From NCBI GenBank assembly GCA_963737445.1, contig CAVTSO010000015.1:1-64000 (forward strand): a stretch of 64,000 nt of DNA, read 5' to 3'. Source of the stretch: JAICYJ01 sp963737445 (GTDB lineage Bacteria; Actinomycetota; Thermoleophilia; Gaiellales; JAICJC01). The notes under the pieces were generated by a model, which ran no database searches, had not been told where the DNA came from, and was given only the letters and a program-made list of their open reading frames with translations. This document shows positions 53,856-62,929 of this stretch, piece by piece. Position 1 is the stretch's first letter, and every line of letters begins with the position of its first letter. A program made the translations under genes and the position numbers.

Positions 53856-54913
53856 ATGTTGACTCAGGAGCCGCAGCTGCGGCAGTTGGTCGAGCGTGCA
53901 CAAGACGCCGGGGAGCTCACAGAGGATGAGCTGACCGCCGTTGTGGCCGAGCTCGACCTGACAGATGAAGATACGGACGCGATTCGCGCCGAGCTGACCG
54001 AGCTCGGGGTCGACGTCGTGTCGGTGCGCGAAATCGACGACCGGACGCCGGTGAGCCCGCGGAGGCCGCGCCTGCCTGGTACGCCCCCGCCAGCATCGAT
54101 GGACTCGACCTGTACCTGGCGCAGATCGGCCGCACGCCGCTGCTCACCAAGCACGAGGAGCAGGTGCTCGCCCAGCGCATCGAGGCCGGAGACGAGGCCG
54201 CGAAGCGCCGCATGGTCGAGGCCAACCTGCGGCTGGTCGTGTCGATCGCCAAGAAGTACCGTGGCCACGGCGTTGGCTTCCTGGATCTGATCCAGGAGGG
54301 CACGATCGGGCTGGTGCGCGCGGTCGAGAAGTTCGAGTGGCGCCGCAACCTCAAGTTCTCCACCTACGCAACTTGGTGGATCCGGCAGGCCGTGCAGCGC
54401 GCGGTCGCCAACCAGAGCCGCACGATCCGGGTTCCGGTGCACGTGCACGATCGCATTCGCAAGATCGATCGCGCCCGCCGCACGCTGGAGGCCAAGCTGG
54501 GCCGCGAGCCCAGTGACGAGGAGGTCGCCAAGGAAGCCAAGCTGAGCGTGGCCGAGGTGCGCGACGCCGATCAGACCCGCCTGCAGACGATCTCGCTGCA
54601 GCGGCCGACCGGCGACGAGGGCGACACCGAGCTGGGCGACATGATCGCAGACACGTCCGGTGAGGACGTGACGGAGACCGTTGGCGAGCGCATGCGCAAC
54701 GAGACGCTCGAGCGGGCACTGGCACGGCTGACGCCGCGCACGCGGCGCATCATCGAGCTTCGCTACGGGCTCGGCGGCGGTGAGCCGATGCTGCTCGAGG
54801 CAGTGGGCCGCGAGGTCGGGCTGACGCGCGAGCGCGTCCGCCAGCTCGAGCAGGAGGCGCTCACGCAGCTGGCCAGGCTGCCGGAGCTGAGCGGCATGCA
54901 GGACGCCGCCTGA
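53856..54913 (+). pseudogene. rpoD: Primary-type RNA polymerase sigma factor (RpoD/SigA-like), frameshifted
   Basis: About 350 residues. Region 1.1 (TQEPQLRQLVERAQDAGELTEDELTAVVAELDL) is in one frame; near 54080 a frame change leads to IDGLDLYLAQIGRTPLLTKHEEQVLAQRIEAGDEAAK (region 1.2), regions 2 (DLIQEGTIGLVRAVEKFEWRRNLKFSTYATWWIRQAVQRAVANQSRTIRVPVHVHD), 3 and 4 (LTPRTRRIIELRYGLG, TRERVRQLEQEALTQL). Region 2.4 is identical in style to the dead fragment at 1.3 kb. An essential gene would not be broken, which supports a sequencing indel. Confidence 0.85.
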
Positions 54914-54969
54914 GAACCGCGACGGGCGATGGGGCGGCGCGACCGCGCCTCATCACACCGCTGGTTCGC

Positions 54970-56265
54970 TCAGCCGGCGTTCTCTTCGAAGGAGACGGTG
55001 GCAATCGCACCTCCACCAGGTGCGTTCTCGAGGCGAAGGATCGCACCGTGTCGCTCTGCGATGGCGTGGGCAATCGCAAGTCCGATGCCGCTTCCGGGGA
55101 CGCCCCGCGACGCGGCGCCTCGGTAGAAGCGGTCGAAGGCGTGTTCGGCGTCTGACTGTGAAAGACCGGGACCGTGATCGCGGACACGCAAGACGGGATG
55201 CGGGCCGGCGGACACGGTTACCGACACCGCCCCGGCGTCCGGGCCGTACTTGAGCGCGTTGTCGACAAGGATCCGCACCAGCTCACCGAGGCGTCCGGAA
55301 TCCCCCGTCACCGGCGCCACGGCAAGGTCAGCCTCGATCAGTCGTCCGCCGTACACAGCGCGCAGCTCATCGCAAGCTTCCTGCACCACCTCGTCGAGCC
55401 GCACACGCTCCCTCAACCGTTCGGAGCGCTCAGCCTCAGCCAGTGAAAGCAACTCGGTCAGAGTTCGGGCCAGGCGCTCGCTCTCATCCGAGACGATTCC
55501 AGCGGACTCGTGCACCTGCTCGAGATCGCCACGCTCCGCGGCCCGCGCGACGATGCGTGCGTGGCCCTGCAGCGCGGTGACTGGAGTTCGCAGCTCATGT
55601 GACGCGTCAGCCACGAATCGCTGTTGCTCCTCGGTCGCTCGCTCGGCGCGCGCGAGCAGCCGGTTGAAGGCTGCGGCCAGCCTGCCGAGCTCGTCGCCCG
55701 AATCCTCGCTCAGCCGGCGGTCGAGCTCATCGCCGGGGATTGCATCTGCCTGCCGCCGCATTCGCTCTATCGGTCGCAGCGCACCGCCGGCCAGAAGCGC
55801 GCCTACCACGGCAGATGCGGCTATCACCGCCGCCCCCACGGCCAGCAGCGTCGAGAGCAGCGTGGAGAGGCTCGAGTCGATGGCACTGTTGGCCAGCAGC
55901 ACCACCGCATCTCCGCCCTGCGACCGTGGCCATCGCGCCGAGGTCGACCCGCCGGGCGCTCCGGCAATCGCGTTGTCGATCTCGGCGCCGGATGTGTCGC
56001 GCCCGCTGGTGGAGTAGCTCTGGGCGACCACCCTTCCGGAGGAGTCGGTCAGCCATATCCGTGCACCGGGGCCGGCGAGGCGGTCGAGCGACATCTCGCC
56101 CGGATCCTCGATCGACGCAGCGCTCTTGGCCAGCGATAGGGCGCTCTTGCGAGCGCTCGACTCCAGGCTCGATCGCACGACCAGATAGGTGGCAACGGAG
56201 GTGGCGGCCACGAGCGCGGTCATCGCGACCACGAACAGCAGCGTCAGCCGGGTCCTGAAGCTCAT
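54970..56265 (-). CDS. Two-component sensor histidine kinase
   Basis: A 431-residue membrane kinase. Two helices (LLFVVAMTALVAATSVATYLVV and LLSTLLAVGAAVIAASAVVGALLAG) flank an extracytoplasmic domain of about 100 residues. A HAMP follows (PIERMRRQADAIPGDEL), then the H box FVADASHELRTPVTALQGHAR, N box ILVDNALKYGP, D/G1 box VRDHGPGLS and G2 GIGLAIAHAI. It is downstream of its regulator with a four-base overlap. The divergent neighbours are the small secreted proteins of the flavin cluster, a possible target. Confidence 0.93.
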   Translation of the reverse strand: MSFRTRLTLLFVVAMTALVAATSVATYLVVRSSLESSARKSALSLAKSAASIEDPGEMSLDRLAGPGARIWLTDSSGRVVAQSYSTSGRDTSGAEIDNAIAGAPGGSTSARWPRSQGGDAVVLLANSAIDSSLSTLLSTLLAVGAAVIAASAVVGALLAGGALRPIERMRRQADAIPGDELDRRLSEDSGDELGRLAAAFNRLLARAERATEEQQRFVADASHELRTPVTALQGHARIVARAAERGDLEQVHESAGIVSDESERLARTLTELLSLAEAERSERLRERVRLDEVVQEACDELRAVYGGRLIEADLAVAPVTGDSGRLGELVRILVDNALKYGPDAGAVSVTVSAGPHPVLRVRDHGPGLSQSDAEHAFDRFYRGAASRGVPGSGIGLAIAHAIAERHGAILRLENAPGGGAIATVSFEENAG

Positions 56266-56942
56266 GGCTTGATGGTGTACCCGACGCCTCTGACCGTGCG
56301 GATCAGCGAGCCGTTGGCGCCACCGCCGAGCTTCTTGCGGAGCGATGAGACGAAGAAGTCGATCACCTTCGAGTCACCCAGATACGAGTAGCCCCACACG
56401 CCCTCGTAGATCTGCTCGCGGGTGAACACGCGGCCGGGGGCATGCATGAGGAAGGCGAGCAGCTCGAACTCGCGCGCGGTCAGCTCGATCGCCCGCCCGT
56501 CCATGACGACCTCGCGCCGCTCGGTGTCGAGACGGATGGGCCCGACCTCGAGCGCCGGACCCGGCTCCGTGACGCGGCGGGTGAGCGCGCGCAGCCGGGC
56601 CAGCAGCTCCTCCACCGCGAACGGCTTGGCCAGGTAGTCATCCGCGCCGGCGTCCAGCCCGATCACGCGATCACCGATCCGGTCGAGCGCGGTCAGCATC
56701 AGGATCGGCGTGCGAAAGCCCGAGCGCCTGGCCGACCGGCACACGGTCAACCCGTCGACGTCGGGCAGGCGCACGTCGAGGATCACCAGGTCGGGGTGCT
56801 CGCGCTCCAGCGCCGCGAGGCCGTCCGCGCCGGTGCCGGCGAGCGTCACCCGATAGCCGGCCTCGATCAGCTCGACCTCGATCAGGCGCGCGATCGCGGC
56901 ATCGTCCTCGACCACCAACACCTGCTGGGAATGGGCGTTCAC
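56262..56942 (-). CDS. OmpR-family response regulator
   Basis: About 226 residues. The receiver domain has VLVVEDDAAIARLI, the phospho-acceptor Asp in DLVILDVRLPDVDGLTV, LMLTALDRIGDR and the Lys of DYLAKPFAV. A winged-helix output domain follows (ELTAREFELLAFLMHAPGRVFTREQIYEGVWGY, VSSLRKKLG, IRTVRGVGYTIKP). The GTG at 56942 fits the usual start; an ATG at 56969 is possible. The neighbouring intergenic region (56970-57080) separates it from the flavin cluster. Confidence 0.93.
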   Translation of the reverse strand: MNAHSQQVLVVEDDAAIARLIEVELIEAGYRVTLAGTGADGLAALEREHPDLVILDVRLPDVDGLTVCRSARRSGFRTPILMLTALDRIGDRVIGLDAGADDYLAKPFAVEELLARLRALTRRVTEPGPALEVGPIRLDTERREVVMDGRAIELTAREFELLAFLMHAPGRVFTREQIYEGVWGYSYLGDSKVIDFFVSSLRKKLGGGANGSLIRTVRGVGYTIKP

Positions 56943-57044
56943 GAGCCAACCATAGTCCCCGCCCGGCATCCTTCCCGAACCCTTACCAAACTCTCGACAA
57001 GCGCTCGATCGGCGCTGTCTGCGGCCTTGAGTGCGTGTCCTACG

Positions 57045-57080
57045 GTGGGTCTCGAAGGTTTCGAATCCAAGGAGACCCAC
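57045..57080 (+). promoter_or_regulatory. Leader hairpin covering a ribosome binding site
   Basis: GTGGGTCTC (57045-57053) and GAGACCCAC (57072-57080) are perfect complements around an 18-base loop that itself contains TTCGAA. The right arm begins inside the AAGGAG (57069-57074) of the gene starting at 57082, so the folded RNA would hide its ribosome site. A translational switch or thermosensor is possible. Confidence 0.5.
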
Positions 57081-57081
57081 A

Positions 57082-57282
57082 ATGGTCAGCAAGAAGTCCC
57101 ACATACTCATAGTGTCGGCGGCGCTCAGCGCAGTGACGATCGCCGGCGGCGTGACCGCCGTCGAGCTCGCCGCGCGCACGCCAAGCGTGCACTCGGCGCC
57201 GGCGCCCGCCTACGTGGTCGCAGCGACGCACGCCGCCGCCGCCCCAGTCGCGTACGAGCAGGAAGCAGGTGAGGAGTCATGA
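57082..57282 (+). CDS. Small membrane-anchored secreted protein
   Basis: A 66-residue protein: a basic start (MVSKKSHILIVSAALSAVTIAGG), one hydrophobic helix, then an outside part rich in Ala/Thr/Pro ending in the acidic YEQEAGEES. No homolog that I know. It has the same layout as 60607-60996 in the second unit of the cluster. Its stop overlaps the next start. Confidence 0.75.
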   Translation: MVSKKSHILIVSAALSAVTIAGGVTAVELAARTPSVHSAPAPAYVVAATHAAAAPVAYEQEAGEES

Positions 57283-57620
57283 TTCGCCGCATCTATGCCG
57301 CCCTTTGCGCGGCCGTGGCCGTCGTCGCCGTGTTCGGGGTGCTCGCGTTCCAACAGCGCACCGTCGCCCCCACCGCCACAGGCACCCCGGTTGTGATGGC
57401 GCGAACCGCCAGCGGCGCGCTGGTTCCCGTCACAACAGCCCCCTCCACGGTGCACGCCACGACTTCCAGTTCCGGCGTTGCGACCCAGTCAGCCGCCACC
57501 ACCACTGGCGGCACGGGCACCGCCGTCGTGTACGTCAAGAATGCCAAGGGCAACTTCGTGCCGGTCGGCAGCTCCCCCGCCACACCGGCCCCTGTCGCAG
57601 CCGTGACGAGGAGCTCATGA
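57279..57620 (+). CDS. Small membrane-anchored secreted protein, Thr/Ser-rich
   Basis: A 113-residue protein: helix IYAALCAAVAVVAVFGVLAF, then a Thr/Ser/Ala-rich outside region (TTSSSGVATQSAATTTGG) and VVYVKNAKGNFVPVGSS. The C-terminal part resembles the partner protein at 60989-61393. The stretch SGVATQS recalls, but does not equal, the S-G-A-T flavinylation motif used by ApbE enzymes. Overlaps the apbE start by four bases. Confidence 0.75.
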   Translation: MIRRIYAALCAAVAVVAVFGVLAFQQRTVAPTATGTPVVMARTASGALVPVTTAPSTVHATTSSSGVATQSAATTTGGTGTAVVYVKNAKGNFVPVGSSPATPAPVAAVTRSS

Positions 57621-58421
57621 TGTCGCTGCAACGACACACGTTCAGTGCGATGGGGACGGACTGCGGACTGGTCGTGACCGCCGCCCAATCCGACACGGCC
57701 ATGGCGCGCCGCGCAATCGGCGCAGCGCTGACAGAGCTGAGCGCGCTGGAACGGGCGCTATCACGGTTCGATGCGAGCAGCGGCCTGTCCCACCTGAACG
57801 CGGCAAGCGGATCGTGGGTCGAGGTCGACGAGCGCCTGTTCCATGCCGTGAAGGCCGCGGTTGAGGCTCGAGAGATCACGGGCGGCCGTTTCGATCCAAC
57901 AGTGCTGCCGGCGCTCGTCGCCGCCGGCTACGACCGCACGTTCACGGAACTGCAACCGCGCGATGCCGGCAGGCCGGGGCTGGAGCGCGGGCGCGGCGAT
58001 CGATCTCGACCGGTCGGGCGCAGGATTCGATCGCCGGCGCCACCGTCGATCTCGGTGGGATCGGCAAGGGCTTGTCGGCGACGGCAGCCCTGGACGCGAT
58101 GCGCACGACCTGGCCGGATGCCGGGTGCCCTCGTCGACCTCGGCGGAGACATCGCCGTCGACGGCGCACCGGACGGAGCCGCTGGCGGATCGCCGTCGCC
58201 GACCCGCGGCGGCTGGGTGAGACCTTGGCGACGCTGCCGTGAGCGACGGCGGTGTGGCCACATCCGGCCGCGACCGCCGCCGGTTCGGCCCCGACGCTCC
58301 GGCATCACCTGATCGACCCTGCCACGGGCGGCCGGCGGCGCCGGTCCCTCGGTGTGACGGTGGTGGCGCCGACACGGCAGAGGCAGAGGTGCACGCAACG
58401 ACGCTCGCGATCACGCCTTGA
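57617..58421 (+). pseudogene. apbE: ApbE-like FAD:protein FMN transferase, copy 1, frameshifted
   Basis: ApbE enzymes attach FMN from FAD to Thr/Ser of extracytoplasmic proteins. The N-terminus HTFSAMGTDCGLVVTA and LERALSRFDASSGLSHLNAASG, ITGGRFDPTVLPALVAAGYDRTF are intact. Frame changes after about 57985 break the centre (GATVDLGGIGKGLSATAALDAMR and LVDLGGDIAVDGAP remain readable), then SDGGVATSG and the His block HHLIDPATG, to a stop at 58421. About 260 residues when joined. No signal peptide is seen. Confidence 0.8.
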
Positions 58422-58543
58422 GCAATCGCAGGCGTATGTGAACCCATCCCGGCTGTCGGCGCTGGTTGTGCCGCCACGGATCACCAGTGCGGCTCGGCCA
58501 TTGCTGGTCGAGCGGGAGATGCGGTTCGAGTGCAGCATGATGG

Positions 58544-59114
58544 TTGCCGCGGACTCCCACTGCGTGGCTGGTAGCACGAGCGGCCGGCATGGTCGCCTGG
58601 AGTGCTGACGCTCTCGACCTGGCTGGGGCTGGGCATGAGCACACGGCTGCTGGGGCCGAAGTCCAGGGCCGCTGCTCGGCTGGCACCGCACGCTCGCATG
58701 GACTGGACTTCGATGATCGGCCTCCACGTCGGCGCGCTGATGCTTCGATCCGCTGATGCACTTTGGTCCCAGCCGCGGTGTTGGTGCCGTTCGCGGCGCC
58801 CTGGCGCCCGGCGGCAGTGGCCGCCGGCGTTGTGGCCGGTTGGCTGACCTGATGCTGGCCGTGTCCTTCCGATGCGCCGGCCTGGATCGGCCAGCGTGGA
58901 TGGCGGCGCCTGCACTACGCGAGCTTCGCCGCCTTCCTGCTCGTCGCTTGGCCATGCACTGGCAGCTGGCACCGATCTGGCCGGAATCGGCGGGCCGATC
59001 CTCGCGATCGTCGCCGGAGGGCCGGTGCTCTGGCTGACGATCGTTCGCATCCTGACGCCGCGGACACCCCGGCCCGCGCCGGTCACACGTAACCGACTGA
59101 CCACCCAAACGTGA
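58544..59114 (+). pseudogene. Ferric-reductase-like transmembrane protein, copy 1, frameshifted
   Basis: About 185 residues when joined. Pieces are AWLVARAAGMVAWS, LTLSTWLGLGMSTRLLGPK, DWTSMIGLHVGALML with a His likely to bind haem, WRRLHYASFAAFLL, GHALAAGTDLAGIGGPILAIVAGGPVLWLTIVRIL. These are the haem-binding helices of the FRE/YedZ/MsrQ-type ferric-reductase domain. At least three frame changes occur. TTG at 58544 is the likely start. It is next to apbE, a pairing seen in flavin-based electron-transfer loci. Confidence 0.7.
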
Positions 59115-59130
59115 ATTCAACGGAGGAACC

Positions 59131-59339
59131 ATGAGCTACAAGATCATCATCGACCGAAGCGCCTGTTCAGGCTTCGGCACCTGCATAGAGAGCGCACCCC
59201 AGCTGTTCACGATGGGCGACGACGGTGTCGCCACCGCAGCCGCGGAGACCGACGACCGCGGCGCGGCGCTCGAGGCCGCCAGGGCTGCCCGATGGGAGCG
59301 ATCACGGTGCTCGACGACGGCGGGAACGTGCTGCGATGA
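59131..59339 (+). pseudogene. Small ferredoxin ([3Fe-4S]/[4Fe-4S] type), frameshifted
   Basis: About 69 residues: YKIIIDRSACSGFGTCIESAPQLFTMGDDGVA, then after a frame change near 59285 ACPMGAITVLDDGGNVLR. The cluster ligands are C-x2-G-x2-C in CSGFGTC and the last Cys in CPMG; one canonical Cys is replaced as in single-cluster ferredoxins of P450 systems. Its stop overlaps the reductase start, so it is the natural partner. AGGAGG precedes the ATG. Confidence 0.8.
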
Positions 59340-60527
59340 GCATCGAGCAGACAGACGTTCTGATCGCGGGCGCCGGGCTCGGCGGCGCCAGAGTGGCCGA
59401 GGGGCTGCGGGCGGCTGGTTTCGACGGCCGCATCGTGGTCGCCGGCGCTGAGCAGCATGGGCCGTACGAACGCCCGCCCTGTCGAAGCGGGTGCTGCTCG
59501 GCGAGTGCCCGGTCTCTGCCATCGGGCTGCGGCCGGACGCGTACTGGCGCGAGCACGCCATCGAGCTGCGCACCGGCGAGACCATCGATTCGATCGACGT
59601 CGGCGCCCGCACGGCCACCGCCGGCGGCCGTCAGCTGCGATGGGGGCGTCTCGTGCTGGCGACGGGCGTCCGCGCCCGCCGCATCCCGAGCTGGAGGGAC
59701 TCACGAACGTCGATTACCTGCGCACAGCCGACGATGCCGCGAACCTGCGTGACGCGCTGCTCGGCGCTGGACGGCTGGCGGTGATAGGTGCCGGCTTCGT
59801 CGGCTTCGAAGCGGCATCGGCCGCGCTCAGGCTGGGAGTCGACGTGAGCGTGGTCGACCCGGCGCCGGTGCCGTTCCTGACCACCCTCGGCCCGGCGGTC
59901 GGACACGTGATGGGACAGAATGCGAGAGACGCTGGGGTCGACCTCCGGCTCGCCACATCGATCGCGCGCGTTGTGAGTGAGAGCGGCCGCGTGGTTGCGC
60001 TGGAGCTGCAGGACGGCTCGCATATCGACTGCGACGCCGTGTTGGTTGGCATCGGATCCCTGCCCAACAGCCAGATCGCCGAAGGCTCGCTGGCGCTCGC
60101 GGCCGATCGGGGAATCATCACCGACGTGAGCGGGCGCACGTCTGCGGACGGTGTGTACGCCTGTGGTGACGTGGCAGCCGCTCAACGCGCGAACGGGTCG
60201 GTGAACCGCATCGAGCACTGGAGCGCGGCCGCCTGGAGCGCGCGTGCGGTGGCAAGCGCGATCGTGGGCACGACCCCGCCCGCACCTGTCCCCGCCTACT
60301 TCTGGACAGATCAGTTCGGACGCAGGCTTCAGGTCGCCGGCCACATAGACCCGCGGCTCGACCCGGCCATGGACGGGGCCGAGGAAGGATTCGTCGCCCG
60401 CTACCGGGACGCGGCCGGTCGGCTCCTGGCCGTCGCCCTGCTCGACCGGCCCGAGCAGCTCGGGGCTGCTCGTCTCGAACTGATCACATCCAACGACGCA
60501 CCACCCCTGTCGAGTGCCGTTCTGTAA
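59336..60527 (+). pseudogene. NAD(P)H:ferredoxin reductase-like FAD enzyme, frameshifted
   Basis: About 395 residues when joined. FAD motif DVLIAGAGLGGARVAEGL, then LLGECPVSAIGLRPDAYWREHAIELRTGETI, RLVLATGVRARRIP, then ELEGLTNVDYLRTADDA, NAD motif RLAVIGAGFVGFEAASAAL and YACGDVAAAQRANG are seen across two frame changes (about 59480 and 59690). The C-terminal part (HWSAAAWSARAVASAIVG, FWTDQFGRRLQVAGHI) is that of putidaredoxin/rhodocoxin-type reductases. It would feed electrons to the ferredoxin and onward. Confidence 0.83.
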
Positions 60528-60606
60528 CTCCTGGCGGCCTGGCGCGTGGTGGACATTGAATGGATGACGTGGGCGTCATCCGGGTCTAGCAATGAGGAGG
60601 CAAGCT

Positions 60607-60996
60607 GTGCATACCCGTATGATCACGCGCGGTCTCACCATCGCCGGAGTCGCAATCGGCTCGGCGCTTCTGATCGGTGCCCTGGCGGTGGCCATGCGCG
60701 GGCTCGCGCTGGTGGCCTCCAGCGCCGCGGCCAAGCCTGCCACCGCCGGCAGCCTGCGGATGCTGAATCGACCGGCTCACAGGCTGGTCAAGGAGCTGGG
60801 ATCGTGGCACGCGCCACGCGTCCCCAAGGTGCACAGGCACCGCGCGGCCGCGCCGCGCGTCGTGACCGTGACCGCCGCGCCGACCGTGATACCCGCGCCG
60901 CAGTCAGCGGCACCCACCGTAACGGCCCCACCGACGAGCAGCGGAAGCTCGGGCGGCTACGGGCAGGACGACGGATCGGAGTCCGGCGATGACTAG
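60607..60996 (+). CDS. Small membrane-anchored secreted protein, second unit
   Basis: A 129-residue protein: helix LTIAGVAIGSALLIGALAVAM, then an outside part with HRLVKELGSWHAPRVPKVHRH, Ala/Pro/Thr repeats and the acidic end GQDDGSESGDD. Same design as 57082-57282. GAGGAGG at 60594-60600 lies six bases before the GTG at 60607; ATG 60592 overlaps that site and is rejected as start. Overlaps the next gene by 8 bases. Confidence 0.75.
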   Translation: MHTRMITRGLTIAGVAIGSALLIGALAVAMRGLALVASSAAAKPATAGSLRMLNRPAHRLVKELGSWHAPRVPKVHRHRAAAPRVVTVTAAPTVIPAPQSAAPTVTAPPTSSGSSGGYGQDDGSESGDD

Positions 60997-61393
60997 CGTC
61001 GCCATCAAGACCTACACGGTGGTGATCGCCCTCATCTGCGGCGCCACGCTGGCCTGGAGCATCGATCAGCAGCATGTCGCCGCGACCAGCGCCGCCGACG
61101 CCCGCAACTGGCAGCAGCTTGCGAGGGCAACCGTCGCGCACGACCGGGCGACCACCCATGCGAACCACCTGCTCGTCACTCGCTACAACCGCCTCGTGCA
61201 TCGCACCGCGACCGCGCAGAACAAGCTGCTGCGCGCGGTCAAAGCCGCGCAGTCGGCCGCTACCACAGCCAGCTCGCAGGCAACCGTCTACCGCACCGTC
61301 TCCGGCGGCACCGTGTACGCGCCTGCCTCGAGCAGCTCGCCGGTAGCGGCACCGGCACCGGTCAGCGCACCCGCGACCACGAGGACGAGCTGA
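60989..61393 (+). CDS. Small membrane-anchored secreted protein, second unit partner
   Basis: A 134-residue protein: helix VVIALICGATLAWSI, then an outside helical part (HDRATTHANHLLVTRYNRLVH, TAQNKLLRAVKAAQSAATTASSQATVY) and a flexible tail SGGTVYAPASSSSPVAAPAP ending TTRTS. The tail resembles the end of 57279-57620. Function unknown. TGATG overlap with apbE copy 2. Confidence 0.75.
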   Translation: MTSVAIKTYTVVIALICGATLAWSIDQQHVAATSAADARNWQQLARATVAHDRATTHANHLLVTRYNRLVHRTATAQNKLLRAVKAAQSAATTASSQATVYRTVSGGTVYAPASSSSPVAAPAPVSAPATTRTS

Positions 61394-62340
61394 TGGGGAC
61401 CATGACCGACGCCGCCATCCATCCGGCCTGGCGCTGGCCCGCCACCGGCAGCACGTGGCACGTACACCACTCCGGCGGCGTCGACGCCGCTGCCGCACAG
61501 GCGGCGGCCGAGCTGGTCGAGCGGGACGAGGCGCGCTGGTCGCGCTTCCGGCCTTCCAGCGACGTCTCGCAGATCAACCGCAGTGCCGGACGGGCCGTGC
61601 CGGTGAGCCGTGAGACGCTCGAGCTGCTGGTCGCGTGCGGGTACTGGACGCAGCGCACCGGCGGCGTGTTCCAGCCGTTGGTGGGGGCGGTGCTGCAGGC
61701 CTGGGGGTACCGGGAAAGCCTGCTGGAACAACCGGCCGGCACCGAATCCAGCCCCGGTGACCACCCGGTCACCGGGGAGATCCAGCTCGACATCATGGCC
61801 GGCACGGCCTGCTGTACTCGGCCCACGCGCAGCTCGACCTGGGTGGCATCGCAAAGGGCTGGATGGCGCGGCGCCTGGCGGACATGCTCGCGGACCGCTG
61901 CGACGACGACATCATCCTGGTCGATGCCGGCGGCGACCTGGCGTCGGCACGCGGGGACCACATCGTCGCCGTCGAGCGCCCGGCGTCTCGCTGCCCAACC
62001 GCCCGGGCCTGCCGACCGGCGAGGCTGCAGTGCGCATCGCCGTCGGCGAGGGCGAGGGCGTCGCCACCTCGGGTTGCGGGCGCGGCGATGGGTGAACGGC
62101 GACGGCGAGATCGCGCACCACCTGATCGACCCCGCCGCCGGTCGCCCTGGACCTCGCACTCAGGCCACCGTGATCGCCGGCGACGTCGTCACCGCAGACG
62201 TGCTGGCCAAGACACTGGCGCTGCGGCCGAGGCTGATCGGCGTTGCCGCCGAGAACGGCGATGATCACGGCTGGCGCTCTCACCCACACACGCGGGCGTG
62301 GGATCGGCGGGTGCTGCGTGATCGCATGGGAGACCGCTCG
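61393..62340 (+). pseudogene. apbE: ApbE-like FAD:protein FMN transferase, copy 2, frameshifted
   Basis: Starts AAIHPAWRWPATGSTWHVHHSGG and has RDEARWSRFRPSSDVSQINRSAG, GGVFQPLVGAVLQAWGY. After frame changes from about 61810 onward the pieces LDLGGIAKGWMARRLADML, IILVDAGGDLASA, GEGVATSG, VNGDGEIAHHLIDPAAGRP and VTADVLAKTLAL appear. These are the ApbE centre, the DGGD-like block and the His-Asp metal region. Copy 1 is at 57617. The end is approximate. Confidence 0.78.
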
Positions 62341-62846
62341 TGCAGTGCTTTCGTCGCATTCGGCTGCTACACGCTGGTGGTTGCGTGGGGCGTGCTGCTG
62401 GCCGGCCGTGCCTGGCGCCCGGCGGCGCCACAGCTGGCGTTTCACCGGTTCTGTCGTCGCTGGGGCTGATCGCGGTGGTGCTGCACGTGTCGGCGGTGCT
62501 GCTCGACCGACTACGCCCGGGTTCCGCTGACCGGCCTCGTGGGAGTGGGCGTGCGCCGGCCGTAATGCTGGGCGCGGCCGCGCTGTGGCTGACGGTGGCG
62601 CTGCCGCTCTCGTTCCGGCTGAAGCGCGCTGGGTTCATGAGCAATCGCTGATGGAGGCGCTGCACTACTTCGGATACGCGGTGTGGGTGCTGGCGCTCAT
62701 GCACGGGATCGCTTCCGGCACCGACTCTCGCTCCTGATCCGGCGATAGCAGCCTACGCCGCGTCCGGATCGATCGTCGTCGCCGCCGCATGGTGGCGCTG
62801 GCTCGACCGCCCCGAGCGTTCGCAGCCGGCGAGGTCCGCAGCATGA
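62340..62846 (+). pseudogene. Ferric-reductase-like transmembrane protein, copy 2, frameshifted
   Basis: About 165 residues when joined: FGCYTLVVAWGVLLAGRAW, FHRFLSSLGLIAVVLHVSAVLLD, VMLGAAALWLTVALPLSFRLKRAGFM, LHYFGYAVWVLALMHGIASGTD, SGSIVVAAAWWRWLDRPE. The helices and His residues (HVSAVL, LMHGIA) are those of the ferric-reductase domain. The stop at 62846 would overlap an ATG at 62843, upstream of the ECF sigma gene. The start is unclear. Confidence 0.65.
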
Positions 62847-62929
62847 GCACTCCGCAGTACCTTATCGGGGCGCGTCGACTACCCTCACCCTCTCGTTCCC
62901 ACGCCCGCGACCCGATATCCCGAGGTGAC

